Below, in pieces: positions 1 through 11,000 of a stretch of 64,000 nucleotides of DNA. Numbering within the stretch: the first letter of the stretch is position 1; each line of letters starts with the position of its first letter. The notes under the pieces were generated by a model. It made no database searches. It worked only from the letters and a program-made list of their open reading frames with translations, and had not been told where the DNA came from. Both the position numbers and the translations under genes were made by a program. The DNA comes from Diphasiastrum complanatum (Eukaryota > Streptophyta > Lycopodiopsida > Lycopodiales > Lycopodiaceae). The DNA is taken from positions 76,483,021 through 76,547,020 of the forward strand of contig CM055096.1 of NCBI GenBank assembly GCA_029204225.1, read 5' to 3'.

Positions 1-153
1 TGTTAGCAGTCCCTTATAGAGAGGCTCAAGGTGATTTTTATTGTATCTGATGTCCCATGCTTCATAACATTTTATGATTATACTACTTATGTCATGGCAA
101 AAGATCACTTATTTGTTAAATAGTGTAGGTTAAGGAGAGGGTAGAAAAAGCCG

Positions 154-358
154 ACGAGTTCTCCAAAACAGAGATGGTCATTCCATCATTATTTGATCAA
201 AATTGTCTTAGTATAACAACCAATAGTTGTATGAGTGAGTTATCAACATATAGTTAGGGCTATGATGTTAGTCTATGGTACACAAGTTTCAAATCTTCAC
301 TGTCAACGAGTTCTCCAAAACAGAGATGGTCATTCCATCATTATTTGATCAAAATTGT
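154..358. repeat. 53-bp perfect direct repeat pair
   Basis: Positions 154-206 and 306-358 carry the same 53 bases without mismatch, spaced 152 bp apart. The block contains the string CTCCAAAACAGAGATGG. The DNA around it (1-360) shows no convincing reading frame. It lies next to a copia integrase fragment and may be decayed copia sequence, but I cannot show this. Confidence 0.8.
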
Positions 359-360
359 GG

Positions 361-510
361 GGAGATGTTTCATCTGAGGAGGGATATATGTTGCAATACC
401 AACTCTAGCATGAAATAGACTCCGCCTCCTACCATAAAGAGCTTCAAAAGGTGTCTTATCATTCAATGGTGCACTCAGCCACCTATTGCTAAGATAGTTT
501 GCACATGACA
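361..510 (-). pseudogene. Ty1/copia integrase fragment
   Basis: Read on the minus strand from about 510 to 361, the frame gives CANYLSNRWLSAPLNDKTPF followed by EALYGRRRS. This matches the stretch after the catalytic core of copia integrases, where the family reads roughly YLLNRSPT..LKNKTPYEAWYGRKPS. There is no start codon, and only about 45 residues remain. A gypsy LTR appears to begin at about 513, so the copia copy was probably interrupted by that insertion. What follows to the left is too decayed to read. A gypsy integrase would be the alternative, but the ANYLSNR start fits copia better. Confidence 0.55.
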
Positions 511-512
511 AG

Positions 513-870
513 TGTCACAAGCACGTGACCAGTGCCGAACCCTAGAGAACACAGGAGGTCAGATACCACAGTTAGGGACGTGTCCAGTGTACACGTCCAA
601 CAGGGCAAGACAGTGTGAGTAGTGTGCCCCAGCACGGACCATAGCCATGGCGGGTCCAACACAGCGTAGGGACCCTGTCAGCAGGATAGGGCCCTACCAT
701 GGGTCCCGACGTGCAGTCGGCCGCGTCAGAGCCACGCGGCCGACACTTGGCAGTACGCATGCTACCAGGCCTCACATTGGGCTAGGAGGGGCTTGCTCCA
801 TATCAGGGAGTAGGCAAGGCTGGGTGGATCAGTTAGTATTTGCCCTACTGTGGTGTTAGGATCTCTTACA
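513..870 (+). mobile_element. Candidate 5' LTR of a gypsy element
   Basis: The right edge is well supported: the segment ends TTACA at 870, and the initiator tRNA-Met primer-binding site begins two bases later. The left edge is chosen as the first TG (TGTCACAAGC) after the copia fragment ends. That gives a 358-bp LTR with TG...CA ends. It is clearly richer in G and C than its surroundings and contains several short inverted repeats, including a hairpin at 716-744. No second copy of this LTR is visible in the window. Confidence 0.5.
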
Positions 871-871
871 C

Positions 872-886
872 TGGTATCAGAGCCAT
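872..886 (+). other. Primer-binding site, initiator tRNA-Met type
   Basis: TGGTATCAGAGCC begins one base after the LTR end. It is complementary to the 3' end of plant initiator tRNA-Met, the usual primer of copia and many gypsy elements. It fixes the boundary between the LTR and the internal region. Confidence 0.85.
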
Positions 887-1674
887 CTCCTTCTTTGAGA
901 GCTCAGTTTCAGCAGGGGAGAAATCCATCAGAGTGTATAGCAATCCTTGCTAATTTTCAGAGATAGATAGAGCAGGGTCAGCACTGGAGAACCAGCTATC
1001 TATGGTAGAAGTCTCCGTAGGATTACTCGTTTTTTAGAGTAAATTTTCAACCAGCTTTCTAGGACAGGGCCAGGGCTGCCAAATCAGGTTTGAACCTCGA
1101 CTTTGGAGTGAAATTTCCGGATTTTAGGGTGAATTCAGGGCAGAAACCTTGGAGCAGGGCCAGCGCTGACAGGGCAGCCTTTTTCCTTAATTTTAGAGTG
1201 GAAATTCGGGACAATTTGAGTGGAATTTGGAGCAGATTTCTACTGCAGGTCCAGCGCTCCAAGAGTTGAGGAAAAATCAGAAATTCAGATCGGTTTTGGG
1301 CCCCAAATCTGGCCAGACAGGTTGCTGTCAAATCAACAAGGGTAGGGAGCTACAAAACTCGGAAATTCTTGCACCTTTTTTGGTCTTTTGCCTGGTTTTT
1401 TGGAGCCCCAGGTCTGCAATCAGATCAGTGAGCAGTCCTCCTCAGTAATCCTGAAATTTTGAACCATTTTTGGAGCCTCAAACTTGGATTTTCCGGGACA
1501 GCAGGTCTGAATTTTATTGTGGAAGAGTTGAGAGGGTTCTTCTTCATATTTTCTTTGGAAGTACAGGCCTCAGAAACAGCTAAGTTTTCTTTCCCTTCCT
1601 TTGTACAATTATAAATTAGTCTTTTTGACCTTTTTTGAGAGGAAACGTCAGGCACTTCCTTTCTATCTCTGAAG

Positions 1675-1965
1675 ATGACCACTTCTCCGGGACCTGATCA
1701 ACCCCTGACAAGAGGCTTTGATGAATCAGAAATGGAATCCCTGAAGTTTAGTAAGGGGAAAGAACCCATGGAGGTAGAAGAACAGGAACAATTCGCCGAG
1801 GAACTCGACGAATTGGTTACCAAGGAGCAATTTCTCCACTTGAGGTGGATGAATTGAAATTGGCGTTAGCCAATTTCAAGTCCAGTGTGGACGACTCGTT
1901 CGCTGAACTCAAAAACTTGATTTTGAGCTCCGCGAAAGGAAGCCTCCCATCAACAAATAGGATAG
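1675..1965 (+). pseudogene. Gypsy gag N-terminus, truncated
   Basis: An ATG at 1675 opens a frame beginning MTTSPGPDQPLTRGFDES, rich in Glu and Lys, which stops at 1857. Shifting frame near 1850 continues into ELKLALANFKSSVDDSFAEL and ends at about 1965, where the sequence changes character. The position, about 800 bp after the primer-binding site, and the acidic coiled-coil-like composition fit the N-terminal part of a gypsy Gag. Capsid, zinc knuckle and pol are absent, so this is a 5' remnant: LTR, PBS, leader and the start of gag. The call rests mainly on position, because no signature domain is present. Confidence 0.5.
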
Positions 1966-2395
1966 TCCAATTGTGTTGTTAAATAACCTTTATTCACATG
2001 GTGGTTACTCTTGTGCACCCATCAAATGCACGAGTAATAAAGAGCTACGGTTACTCGTGTGGTAGCTTATGATTTGGATTACACCTAATTTCTTTGTTGA
2101 AGACTTGCTACTTTTCCTTGTATAAGAACAGCCATTGGGCTACGTATGATGTTCTTTCAATATTCTTAGTTGGAGAATGTTATTTGCTTCACCACTTATG
2201 GTCTTTTCTACTTAATGTGTGCTAAATCTGTGATTAATTTTGTAACATGACCTCCAGTGTAAAAATGCTCAAAGTCAAGGTATGCTCAGAAATCAGAATT
2301 AGGGTATGAATGTATGAACATCTGTGCTAGTAAAACATCAATGCTGTGTTTAGGGAAGAACAATTGAATCTTATGTTGCCTATGAATAAGCAATC

Positions 2396-2590
2396 TTGAC
2401 ACTACCTTTACTTGACCAGTTCTTTGATCATATTATCACACTCAGGTCCATTGAGCAAGCCATGCATAGAAAAGAGAGTTTATTGGTGCCTTGTGGACTT
2501 CATAAAAGCTTTCAACTCGGTTCCACAGCCCATGCTTGTCCAAAGGTACTCAGACACCATATTGGCAGTGATGACACTCTATAAGAGCGT
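2396..2590 (+). pseudogene. LINE-type reverse transcriptase fragment (motif A region)
   Basis: Two overlapping frames together give DQFFDHIITLRSIEQAMHRK and then YWCLVDFIKAFNSVPQPML. This matches the non-LTR reverse transcriptase stretch ..CFVDFRKAFDSVPR.., with the catalytic Asp of motif A in the VDF part. A frameshift near 2460-2480 separates the halves. The similarity fades after VMTLYKSVS, at about 2590. The matching C-terminal part of such an enzyme lies at 4240-4569 on the same strand, so both are probably remnants of one element, with motifs B to D deleted or replaced by 2590-4240. Confidence 0.6.
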
Positions 2591-4239
2591 TTCTAAGACA
2601 TTATACGTATTACATGAGATATTTTTTAGCATTACATCTAGAAAAATGCAAAAAAGAAATGCCAATTCTTTCCGATTCTTTCGGGAGGGACCCGGTTCAA
2701 AACCACGATTCATGCCAATTCATCCCATTTTGAAAAGGTCAATTTTGAAACGGATGGAAACACTAACTTCTAGAGCATTCATGTAGAGACAGGAGGTTAT
2801 ATTCGATGGTCAACCTTGAGGTGGTCTTGTCCAATACCTAATTGAGTGTATTGTTTAGTGATCCTATTTTCAGTATGAGGCATGCAACTTTAGCTGAACT
2901 TGGGAAGGGCCATGCTTCCTTGCAATGTTACCAGCCGATTCGAATGCGCCGATTTGAACTGATTTGAAACGATTCGAACCAACTAGCTCAATTTGAATCG
3001 AGAAAAGTTTGAACCTTCTTTTTCATTTTTTTCCTATTGGGGGATTCTATTTGTGGCGAGTTCAAGTTAAAAATGTTACATTGGTGACTACGGCCTTGAG
3101 CACTGAGCAGTGAGTCAAGATTCAGGAGGAGATTGGAGTCAGGAATCAAGACTCATTGCTTGGGACTCAGGAGGACTCGAGAGTTAGGACTCAGTTCGAA
3201 TTTCGAAAGTAAAGTCCCTAACTTGAATTGTCATACATGATACTACTTCGTTAGTAACTACTAACTTCATATGTAATATGTATTATGTGATAGATTGAGG
3301 ACTCTCATGAGTCATCCAAGGTTAAAGGTTTGAATAGGTTTCAAAAATCAAATTTCAAATGTTTGATTGATCATTGCTATAGCTTACACCAAAGGAAAAA
3401 CTGATCGCAGATGTCATGGCCCGTATTTGCCTAGAGGCTAGAATTATGAATAGATACCTGCACAGTGGCAAGTGTGAACTGCATTCTTCCAGATTCCAAT
3501 CCCTGGGTCCTGACTCCTGTTCAAACTTCAGTGTTATGCATTAAACATTTGTTTCTACTTCAAACTTCTGATAAGATGTAACTCACTTGGTACTAAGTAC
3601 TAACATATCTAGCTTCTTGTCACTTGACATATGTGGAGTCTGGACATTGGACTGGTCACTATACTATGTAGGTCAAGGCTCAAGACACTCTAACCTCTCT
3701 CTCTCCCTCTCTCTATCCTATTCTAATTTTTAGATAGTACAATCTAGGCTTAAAGCCCTAATCCTAAACCACCAAGCCCTAATCCAACTATTAACTAAAT
3801 AGTAACCACTAATAAAGATTAATGCTTATTAATAATAGCTATTAGTAACTACTAACTTCTAACTAGTTGCTAAATCTAACCATTAAGTACCTACACCCCT
3901 GTCACAATGTCCATTGTCAAGAGTCAAGACTCAAACCTATCAAGATCTATCATCTCACAAATCACAATCAAATTATCAATGTTGAATTATCATTAATGAT
4001 CAAGATTCAATGCACAATCAATGATTATCAAATGCACATTGCACAAAACATAAAACACAATCCACTATCCTAAACCCTCCTCACAATGAAACCATGGCAA
4101 ATTATTTTACTCCAATTATATCTCCCACAATGCACAATCATCAATGGCAATACATCCTCCCCCTCTCCCTCTCCCTCCCGCCCGTGCGTTCTGGACCGGT
4201 TCAGGCCAAAATGCCATCAGGCCGGTTTGAACCAGTTCT
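2591..4239. other. Gene-free stretch inside the LINE remnant
   Basis: I see no coding frame here. The left part (2640-2760, 2920-3010) has degenerate runs built on GATTCGAA and GGTTCAAA-like words. The right end (4165-4240) has a CCCTCT run followed by a short imperfect inverted repeat around GGTTCAGGCC. A small nonautonomous insertion is possible, but I could not define terminal repeats or a target duplication. Confidence 0.35.
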
Positions 4240-4569
4240 ATGGTTCAAATTGCGGTTCGTTGCAACATTGCTTCCTTGGTCCACCTGAAGAGATTATGTT
4301 TCGGGAGTAAGTGTCATCTATTTGATGCTATGGTCATTCCTACATCACCATATGCTGCTGAGGTCTGGTGCACAAACCTTTTAAACTCATGTTGGGCTAG
4401 TATATCCAAGCAAAAGGTCACTATGTTATCTCAGATGATTTGGGCCAACTCTTCAATTCCACATCAAATTATCATTACCGAGTTTGCAGTTCCTCCCCTA
4501 TTGGTTGATGGCCTCTTTTGGATTATTGCGTATATCCCAAGAGCTTTAACACTCCCACAAATACCCTAG
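4240..4569 (+). pseudogene. LINE-type reverse transcriptase C-terminal fragment
   Basis: The frame contains KCHLFDAMVIPTSPYAAEVW and, after a Trp-containing linker, NSSIPHQIIITEFAVPPL. This order is typical of the region downstream of the YADD motif in plant non-LTR elements (..LFDALVxPVLxYGxEVWG..SxWxxIExVQ..LGxxxSTPxxILLxExG..). It is on the same strand as the motif A fragment at 2396-2590. The frame is open to a TAG at 4567-4569, but upstream catalytic motifs are missing, so it cannot be functional. Confidence 0.6.
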
Positions 4570-4659
4570 TTTGGCAATCACCTCCAAAATGCAACTGCAC
4601 AACTAGGGTTTCCATTCTCGCAGGCAGCCTGCCTTTTGAACAGGTTTAACATTCCTATC

Positions 4660-5520
4660 TCAATCCTCCCAACAAGTACTCATGACTACATTGAACGATC
4701 TCTTTACCGCGCATACATTCAACATACTTGGCAACAGGTGGAATTCAGTATATAGGACAGAGACGAGATCTGCGACTGGCAGAGGTTCATGTGAAGTCGC
4801 GTGCTTATACAAAGAGTCACTACATCCGATCATGGAGTCCATCAAACGTGCGGAGAACTGCACATCCCGTCTGCGTGGATTTGCATAATGCCTGGCTCGA
4901 TCCTGGGACTGCCTGATGCTACGCTTAGCATGTTCTATCATCTGGTTTAGGTCCTCTAAAAAGTTTATGGCTGCTTCAACTTTTTCTTGTTTAAACCCTA
5001 CAGCTGTGGGTGAGCGTGGCTGAAAACCATACATCAGCATAAAGGGGCTGTATCTCGTAGCTGAATGTTTGGTACTGTTATAAGCAAACTCTAATATTGA
5101 GAGATATTCCTCCCAATTAGTCTGCTTCTTGTTGACGTATGCGCGAAGCATATTCTCCAGCACTTGATTTACTCTTTTTGTTTGACCATCCGTCTGTGGA
5201 TGGTCGGTGGTACTCATATTAAGTTTAGTATGGAGATGATGGAATACTGCCGTCCAAAAATTTCCATTAAACATGTTGTCCCGGTCGCTGACTATGGCGG
5301 AAGGTAGACCGTACAATTTAAATAGCCCATCTACAAACAACCTCGCTAACTCTGGAGCCCTAACGGTTGTTTTGGTCTGAATAAAGTGAGCCATTTTGGT
5401 CAGACGGTCAACTGTGACCCATATAGCGTCATCACCCTTTTGGGTTTTAGGCAGGCCTACTATAAAATCCATGGAGATACTCTCCCATTTACCAGCTGGT
5501 ATATCTAAGGGCTGTAACAA
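4660..5520 (-). pseudogene. Ty3/gypsy integrase core
   Basis: Read on the minus strand, this frame starts within IPAGKWESISMDFIVGLPKT, which carries the first catalytic Asp. It continues through GLPSAIVSDRDNMFNGNFW with the second Asp, and TDHPQTDGQTKRVNQVLENM with the catalytic Glu. This is a complete DDE core, followed by the familiar HSATRYSPFMLMYGFQPRSP. After about residue 215 the frame diverges. The normal continuation reappears in another frame as VVTLCISTRL, so a frameshift destroys the C-terminal domain. Within the element the integrase lies 3' of RNase H, as expected for gypsy order. Confidence 0.85.
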
Positions 5521-5562
5521 CCCTCCTGCCTTTAAACGCTCTGCTTTATTTACTTGACATTT

Positions 5563-6264
5563 CTAGCAACTGGTTACATATTGCTGGACGTCCTTTTTCA
5601 TATTGGGCCAGAAAAATTGCCTACGAAGAAGCTCATAGGTCTTCTGAATGCCTGGGTGCCCCGCACTAGGATTGTCATGACACTCATATGGGACCTGTTG
5701 CCTATAATCCTCTGAATTGGGGACACATACTCTATCTCTATAGAGCAAGTACTCATCCTGAATGTAATACTGTTTCCATATTGAATCCGGTTTCATATTG
5801 AATCCTTGAGTCAACTGACCCTCAACCACTGGGGTTTGCTTGGGTAATACAGGCTCAAAGTCCTCAACGTCATCTGACGTATACTCGGACTCATCATCCT
5901 CAACGGAAGCTGCCGTATTCTTGGATGAACTGGCACCAGCCCCGGGAACTGGTTCTGGAGTCTGTAACTGTCTACTCTGGACTGAGTTCCAGATAGTAGA
6001 GAAGAATGCATCATGCTGGCACTTCCCTCTCAAGGACTCGAGTAACTCATTACGAATCTGAGTTAAACTCAGGTTGTTTATCATAGGCATTCTACTAAGT
6101 GCATCTGCTACTGTATTGAATTTCCCCCGTCTATATCTGATAGACATATCAAACTCTTGCATTAACTCAACCCAACAAGCTTTCCGACCTCTAAGCTCAG
6201 GTTGATTGCAAAGGTATCTGAGACTTTCATGGTCTGTCAGGACCTCAAAGTTGGCACCATACAA
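5563..6264 (-). pseudogene. Gypsy RNase H C-terminus and integrase zinc-binding domain
   Basis: The frame begins YGANFEVLTDHESLRYLCNQ and runs into RYRRGKFNTVADALSRMP, the C-terminal half of the gypsy RNase H domain with the conserved TDH and the ADALSR end. A linker rich in Ser, Glu and Pro follows. Next comes HDNPSAGHPGIQKTYELLRR and FFWPNMKKDVQQYVTSC, the His-His-Cys-Cys zinc-binding module of integrase. The next frame (4660-5520) begins after a short gap with a stop, so RNase H to integrase was one pol polyprotein that is now broken. Confidence 0.85.
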
Positions 6265-6293
6265 ATAATGCCTCCAAGTCTTAAGGGCATGAA

Positions 6294-6725
6294 CTATAGA
6301 AAAGAGTTCCTTTTCATAGGCACTGTACCTAGTCTGAGCTGGCTCGAGTTTTTTACTCTCGAACGAACTGGTCGTCCACTCTGAGTTAGTACAACACCAA
6401 CTACAAAGTCGCTAGCATCTGTTTCGACCACAAATGACTGATTGGGGTCGACAACTTTTAAAACTGGAGTTGTAGCTAAAGCTGTTTTGAGAGCATCAAA
6501 GCTCTCCTGCTGTGCGGACTCCCAAATGAACTCCTTCCCCTTCCCCTTAAGAGATTTGTCATGGGAACCGCTATCTGAGCATATTCCTTGACAAATCGTC
6601 TGTAATATCCCGCCAAACCTAGAAAGATCTGAAGCTCTAAAATATTGAGGTCTCAGCCAACTGAGTATGGCTTTAACCTTACTGGGGTCCATCTTAATCC
6701 CATCTGCCGAGATAACGTGACCCAA
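6294..6725 (-). pseudogene. Gypsy RT connection and RNase H N-terminus
   Basis: The frame opens GHVISADGIKMDPSKVKAIL, the conserved stretch at the end of the gypsy reverse transcriptase. It continues through FIWESAQQESFDALKTALAT and PVLKVVDPNQSFVVETDASD, where the Asp of the TDASD motif starts RNase H. The expected GIGAVL motif appears as VVGVVLTQSGRPV. The frame then slips out of register near 6380 before the second half of RNase H at 5563-6264. The middle stretch (RPQYFRASDLSRFGG) is also rearranged relative to the usual YRRFI..FS pattern. Confidence 0.8.
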
Positions 6726-6794
6726 ATAAGCTACTTCTTCAACGAAGAATTCACACTTAGGTTTTTTAGCATAAAGCTTATGCTTTCTGAGCAG

Positions 6795-7400
6795 TCAAAA
6801 CACCTTTTTGAGGTGTTTAAGATGCTCCTTCCTCGTTTTACTGTAGACGAGGATGTCATCTAAAAATACGACTACAAACTTATCCAAGTATGGTCTGAGG
6901 ACACTGTTCATCAAGGTCATAAAGGTAGCTGGAGCATTTGTGAGCCCAAATGCCATCACCTTAAACTCATAATGACCATGTCGTACGAGTCCTAAAAGCT
7001 GTTTTCGGGACATCCTAAGACACTTATTCTTAATTGTGACTTTATTGAGGGCTTTGTAATCTACGCAAAGATGCATAGGCCCCTCTTTCTTTTTCGCCAA
7101 AAGGACTGGTGAGGCCCATGGTGAACTACTGGTCTGAATTTGGCCTTTCCCAAGATAATCTGTAAACTGCCTAGTTATTTCTTCATCCTCTGTTCGGCTG
7201 ACCCGATACGGAGGTTTAGAAACAGGTGCTGTACCTGGTACTAGGTTTATTACATGATCTACTTCTCTGCTAGGTGGTAAACCATGTGGTAAATCTTCAG
7301 GAAAAACATCTTTAAATTTAGACAACAAAGTTTCTAATTTACTGATTTTTTGCTGTAATGAACTGGAAATAGAAACTTCAGGAATAAACTAAAAGTCACA
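6795..7400 (-). pseudogene. Gypsy reverse transcriptase with internal deletion
   Basis: On the minus strand the frame reads [20 protein letters not shown], then [17 protein letters not shown] and [16 protein letters not shown], the usual start of a gypsy reverse transcriptase. After NKVTIKNK the sequence jumps to [19 protein letters not shown], then [15 protein letters not shown]. The FLDD catalytic pair is present, but the block that should carry YPLPRID..FSKIDLRSGYHQ, including motif A, is missing. This deletion of about 50 residues removes a catalytic Asp, so the enzyme is dead. Upstream of 7328 the same frame continues as a helical linker to about 7400. Confidence 0.85.
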
Positions 7401-8040
7401 TAAGAATACCTGATGGTCGTCGTCTTTGATTAGCTGACAAAGCTCTGAACTGCAGACCATAGGGCTGGTGGGAACATCATGCTTCCCCCAAGAAAAGTAG
7501 GAGGCAAATCTTTAAAGACACTGGGGTGAGACCGTATAGGCTCACCCGCAACTGATGGAAGCGGAGAAGGGGACAACTGAGAAGTGCCAAGTCAGCATGG
7601 ATGTCAATATGGATGTGAAGATCACATCTTGACTCTCCTGCTCGATTACATATCCATGATTTGCAAAAAGTTGACAGCCAATAAACTCTCAAGGTCCATG
7701 CTTGTGACAAGTCTTCTTTTCAGCACCTCATGGATAATTTTGCTCAAACTGCAAGTACGCATTAAGATGAGAAAATTTCATGCCTCTTCAAGGAGTTCAT
7801 CTTCTAGTCCAATAATGAGATTGAAAAATTGCCATTATCTTCTAGAAGATTAGTAATCGCACACATTTTTCCCATGGCTCAGATTGGAGCTTCTTCTTCA
7901 GCAAAGAGCTTCACTGTAGCCTCTCTCTCTTTATCCATTAACATGTGTACTTTTAGCATCTAGATCAGCCTTTGTTTCGCAACATTGATTGACTCGAATG
8001 TCCCAGTTTCCACAATTTTTTCTTAACCTGAGTCGGTGTA
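7401..8040 (-). pseudogene. Coding-like minus-strand stretch with in-frame stops, unassigned
   Basis: From about 8040 to 7650 one minus-strand frame reads as protein-like segments separated by TAG, TGA and TAA stops: KIVETGTFESINVAKQRLI, MLMDKEREATVKLFAEEEAP, AMGKMCAITNLLEDNGNFSI and KMNSLKRHEIFSS. Nearer the reverse transcriptase (7400-7600), fragments such as HDVPTSPMVCSSELCQLIKD occur. The position just upstream of gypsy RT suggests a decayed gag-protease region, but I recognise no capsid, zinc knuckle or DTG motif. A decayed host gene is the alternative. Confidence 0.3.
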
Positions 8041-11000
8041 TCATTCAGCACAACAGTACCCGCAACACCTTCAAGTACATTATCACTAGTTCTGACAAGT
8101 TGACTTGTCCAATATTCCACGTGAGTTGATATGAATGAACAGTCGAGTGCTAAATCAGAAAATCAGATTCAGATGATAGAAGTACGCCCTTAAATGGTAA
8201 TTAATGTTGTCTTGAAAGTCATCGATCCTTTAAAACCAAGTAGGGACCGACATTTATAACTTTGACCAAGAGTCTGCTTAAAAGTTTGTGTGTTTTGGCT
8301 TGCCGAAGATAGTTGTTTATGATGGTGTTGCTTATTAAGTCTGTTGCATGTAGCAATTGCAAACTGCCACCAAATTAGGATGCATACGTCCGGTTTCAAG
8401 CTTGTTGTAACCTTATGAGCTTTCAATGATCAGGCAAATTTTTTTGCAAAGTCTTATTTATTGAAGGATTAAACCTTTGGATGCTTCACACAAGCATTGG
8501 ACACTGCTTAAGGGTTTTCTTCTTCATATTGGAACCCTTGGCCTTCTATGCTCCACCTGTCTTTCCACGCTGCAAAAATGCATCGTCCTGACTTCTTTGT
8601 TTAGGCTTCCATGCACTTCCGCACAGAAAATTGAAAATTGTTGTTCCTCCATGTTATCTCATGTTGATCTTCCACATTGATTTGCACATCCTTCTAGTGG
8701 GCTACAAACTTCATATGGGCTTGCACGCATCTTCCGCACAGCAGTTCACACTGGATAACTGGAAGTACACACATTAATACTGTTCTGAATCCTGATTAAC
8801 ACATGGCATAATACAATGTAGACACTGGGTGATTTGGGCTAGGCATGAAAATTACAAGGCTAGCCACCAACACATGTACAGTCTTAGATATGTCTTTTAC
8901 AATATAGCCTCCAAAAGATTGTTTCAACTGGGATGAGATATCAAAGGCACATCTTCAGGAACATCCGCTGTCTTCAAAGGCAAAAATCTTATCTAAACAC
9001 AAATCAGTACATTCTTCTCTTGCTTAAAAAATTTTAGATGGCGCACAAGAGTTGCATTGAAGGATACTTGTCAACAACAATAATTTCTCCCTCACACTGT
9101 GTTTAAATTGACATTCAACCAACAGTAGTGAATCGTGATGGCAGCATCAATGAAATGTCAAGAAACGGATTTCACAATGAGCAATAGATAATCAGTAATT
9201 AATATCAACGGAACATGCATATAAAAGCTTGAGAGCCTGCTTCTCGCTGCTGGATGGCTCGCGATGCACTTAGACTTCAAAGAAAGAAAGCTCTTTACTT
9301 AGATCTCCCCTCATTTAAAAATCAACCATTATTCTGCAAACTACTCATCATAGGCCAAGTCATGATCCATGTTATTATCATAGACATACAGTACTTGCTG
9401 GGCTTATGGGCCGACAACACTCAATTTACTTGGCAGGTCCAATGGCACATTTGAGTGGATTTACTTGTCCTCTAATCATTAAGTTCTATTTCCTGTGTAA
9501 AGTCAGACTTCGGCGAAACTAGGAAGGTTTTCTTGTCTAATCTATAACACTTGGTGAAAATTTCCAAAAATCTTCACATGCTTTGTTGTTAGACGAGTTC
9601 AGAACACTTTAAAGCTCGTCAGTCAAAGTTTTAAATTGTGAGATGTGTACGTTGAGGTTTGGGCAACAAGGATATCAAACACTCCGACCTAAAAATACTT
9701 CATAATAGCTTCATCTTTCTTGTACGTTGTGTCCTTTTTCTGCACAAAATATATACGATAGTTACAGCCCACAATCCAATATGCATTCCAAATCACGAAC
9801 CAGGAATTTCCATTAGGGTTTCTTGGATTGTAAATCCCTTTTTTTTGTGGGCAATATGGGTCTCAAGTTAAAGGGTTTACTTAGAGCAGTAAACTTGCCC
9901 GCCCAGCTTGCCAGGAGTTTCAAGAATTATGCAGTCCAGTTTTGGGCAGTTAAGTGAATCAATGTCCATAGAAATTTCCAAATTTTGTTCCCAGCTTCCT
10001 CGAAATCTTTTTCAGCAAAAACCTTTCAACCTCATGGAAATCATAAAAAATAGATTTGCTCTCTATTGCACGAGTTTATGTGAGCTGAGTATTATCTGCA
10101 AGGGCCTGAATGTCTGTAACATATGTACTTGATGCCTAGCCATGAACGAGCTGCTTTTTTGTGAATCTCTTTCTGCCATATGGCTAGATCCACTCTGAAG
10201 CTCTTCAATAAAGTTCTGGTTTATTGTAAACAAGGGTTTTCTATCTAAACGGCTCACAAGATGTCCTCTTGTTCACATTTATCAAAGAATACAGTGAATT
10301 ATACCGTGTATCAATCTCTTTGCAGCAATCTGGTTGGTAACCATGTTAAAAAACCGTACGCCGTGGCCCGTAATGTGATGGTTGGTGTTTTACTTGAATG
10401 GTTCTATAAGTGCCAAATGATTTTAGGATCTCTTTTGTAGACATTTTGGCTCCTTGCAAGTTCCTTTCTTGGTTCTTTCACCGGTTGTCTTAGCAAGGCT
10501 TTGACGGTTTTAGAAACTTATTTTCGATGTACATGATTTCTTTCACTTGAATTTGTAATTGTTGATTGTTATCATTTTTTGATGGGATATTGCAGAGTGT
10601 TTGTGTTGCTATTTTTTTTTTGGTTCTTTAAAGCCCCAAAGCAGTTTCAGTGACCTTTGATACCGTTTTTTGGTTGTCTCATCTATCTGAGGTGGCTTCC
10701 TTTGCCTGTGTCACATGAATGGCTTTTTTTGTAATGCCATTACCAGCTTCTCATGATTTTGTTGACTTTAAAGGGGGAGGTCTGCTGTGTGTTTGGGGAA
10801 ATGATTTGTGAGATAAACAGTAATTTGTCGTCATCTTTACTTGTCAGTTGAATGTAGAGTTTGAGCTTTTATAAAGCTACACTCGAATTCAGAAGCTTTT
10901 AAAAATCAAGTTTCAGCTTGTTGTGTGAAACATTACTTATCATATCACGAGATGTTTTGGCACAGGGATAGCATGCTTTGTTTGCATCACAAACGTTTTT

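Noticed and set aside
572-859. Two GC-rich overlapping frames near the left end
   Set aside because: They lie wholly inside a GC-rich LTR and resemble no protein.
7873-7930. Similarity of MAQIGASSSAKS to the KH domain start (GASSTAKIS) of the 12-kb gene
   Set aside because: Only about a dozen residues match, in a Ser-rich stretch; no KH core follows.
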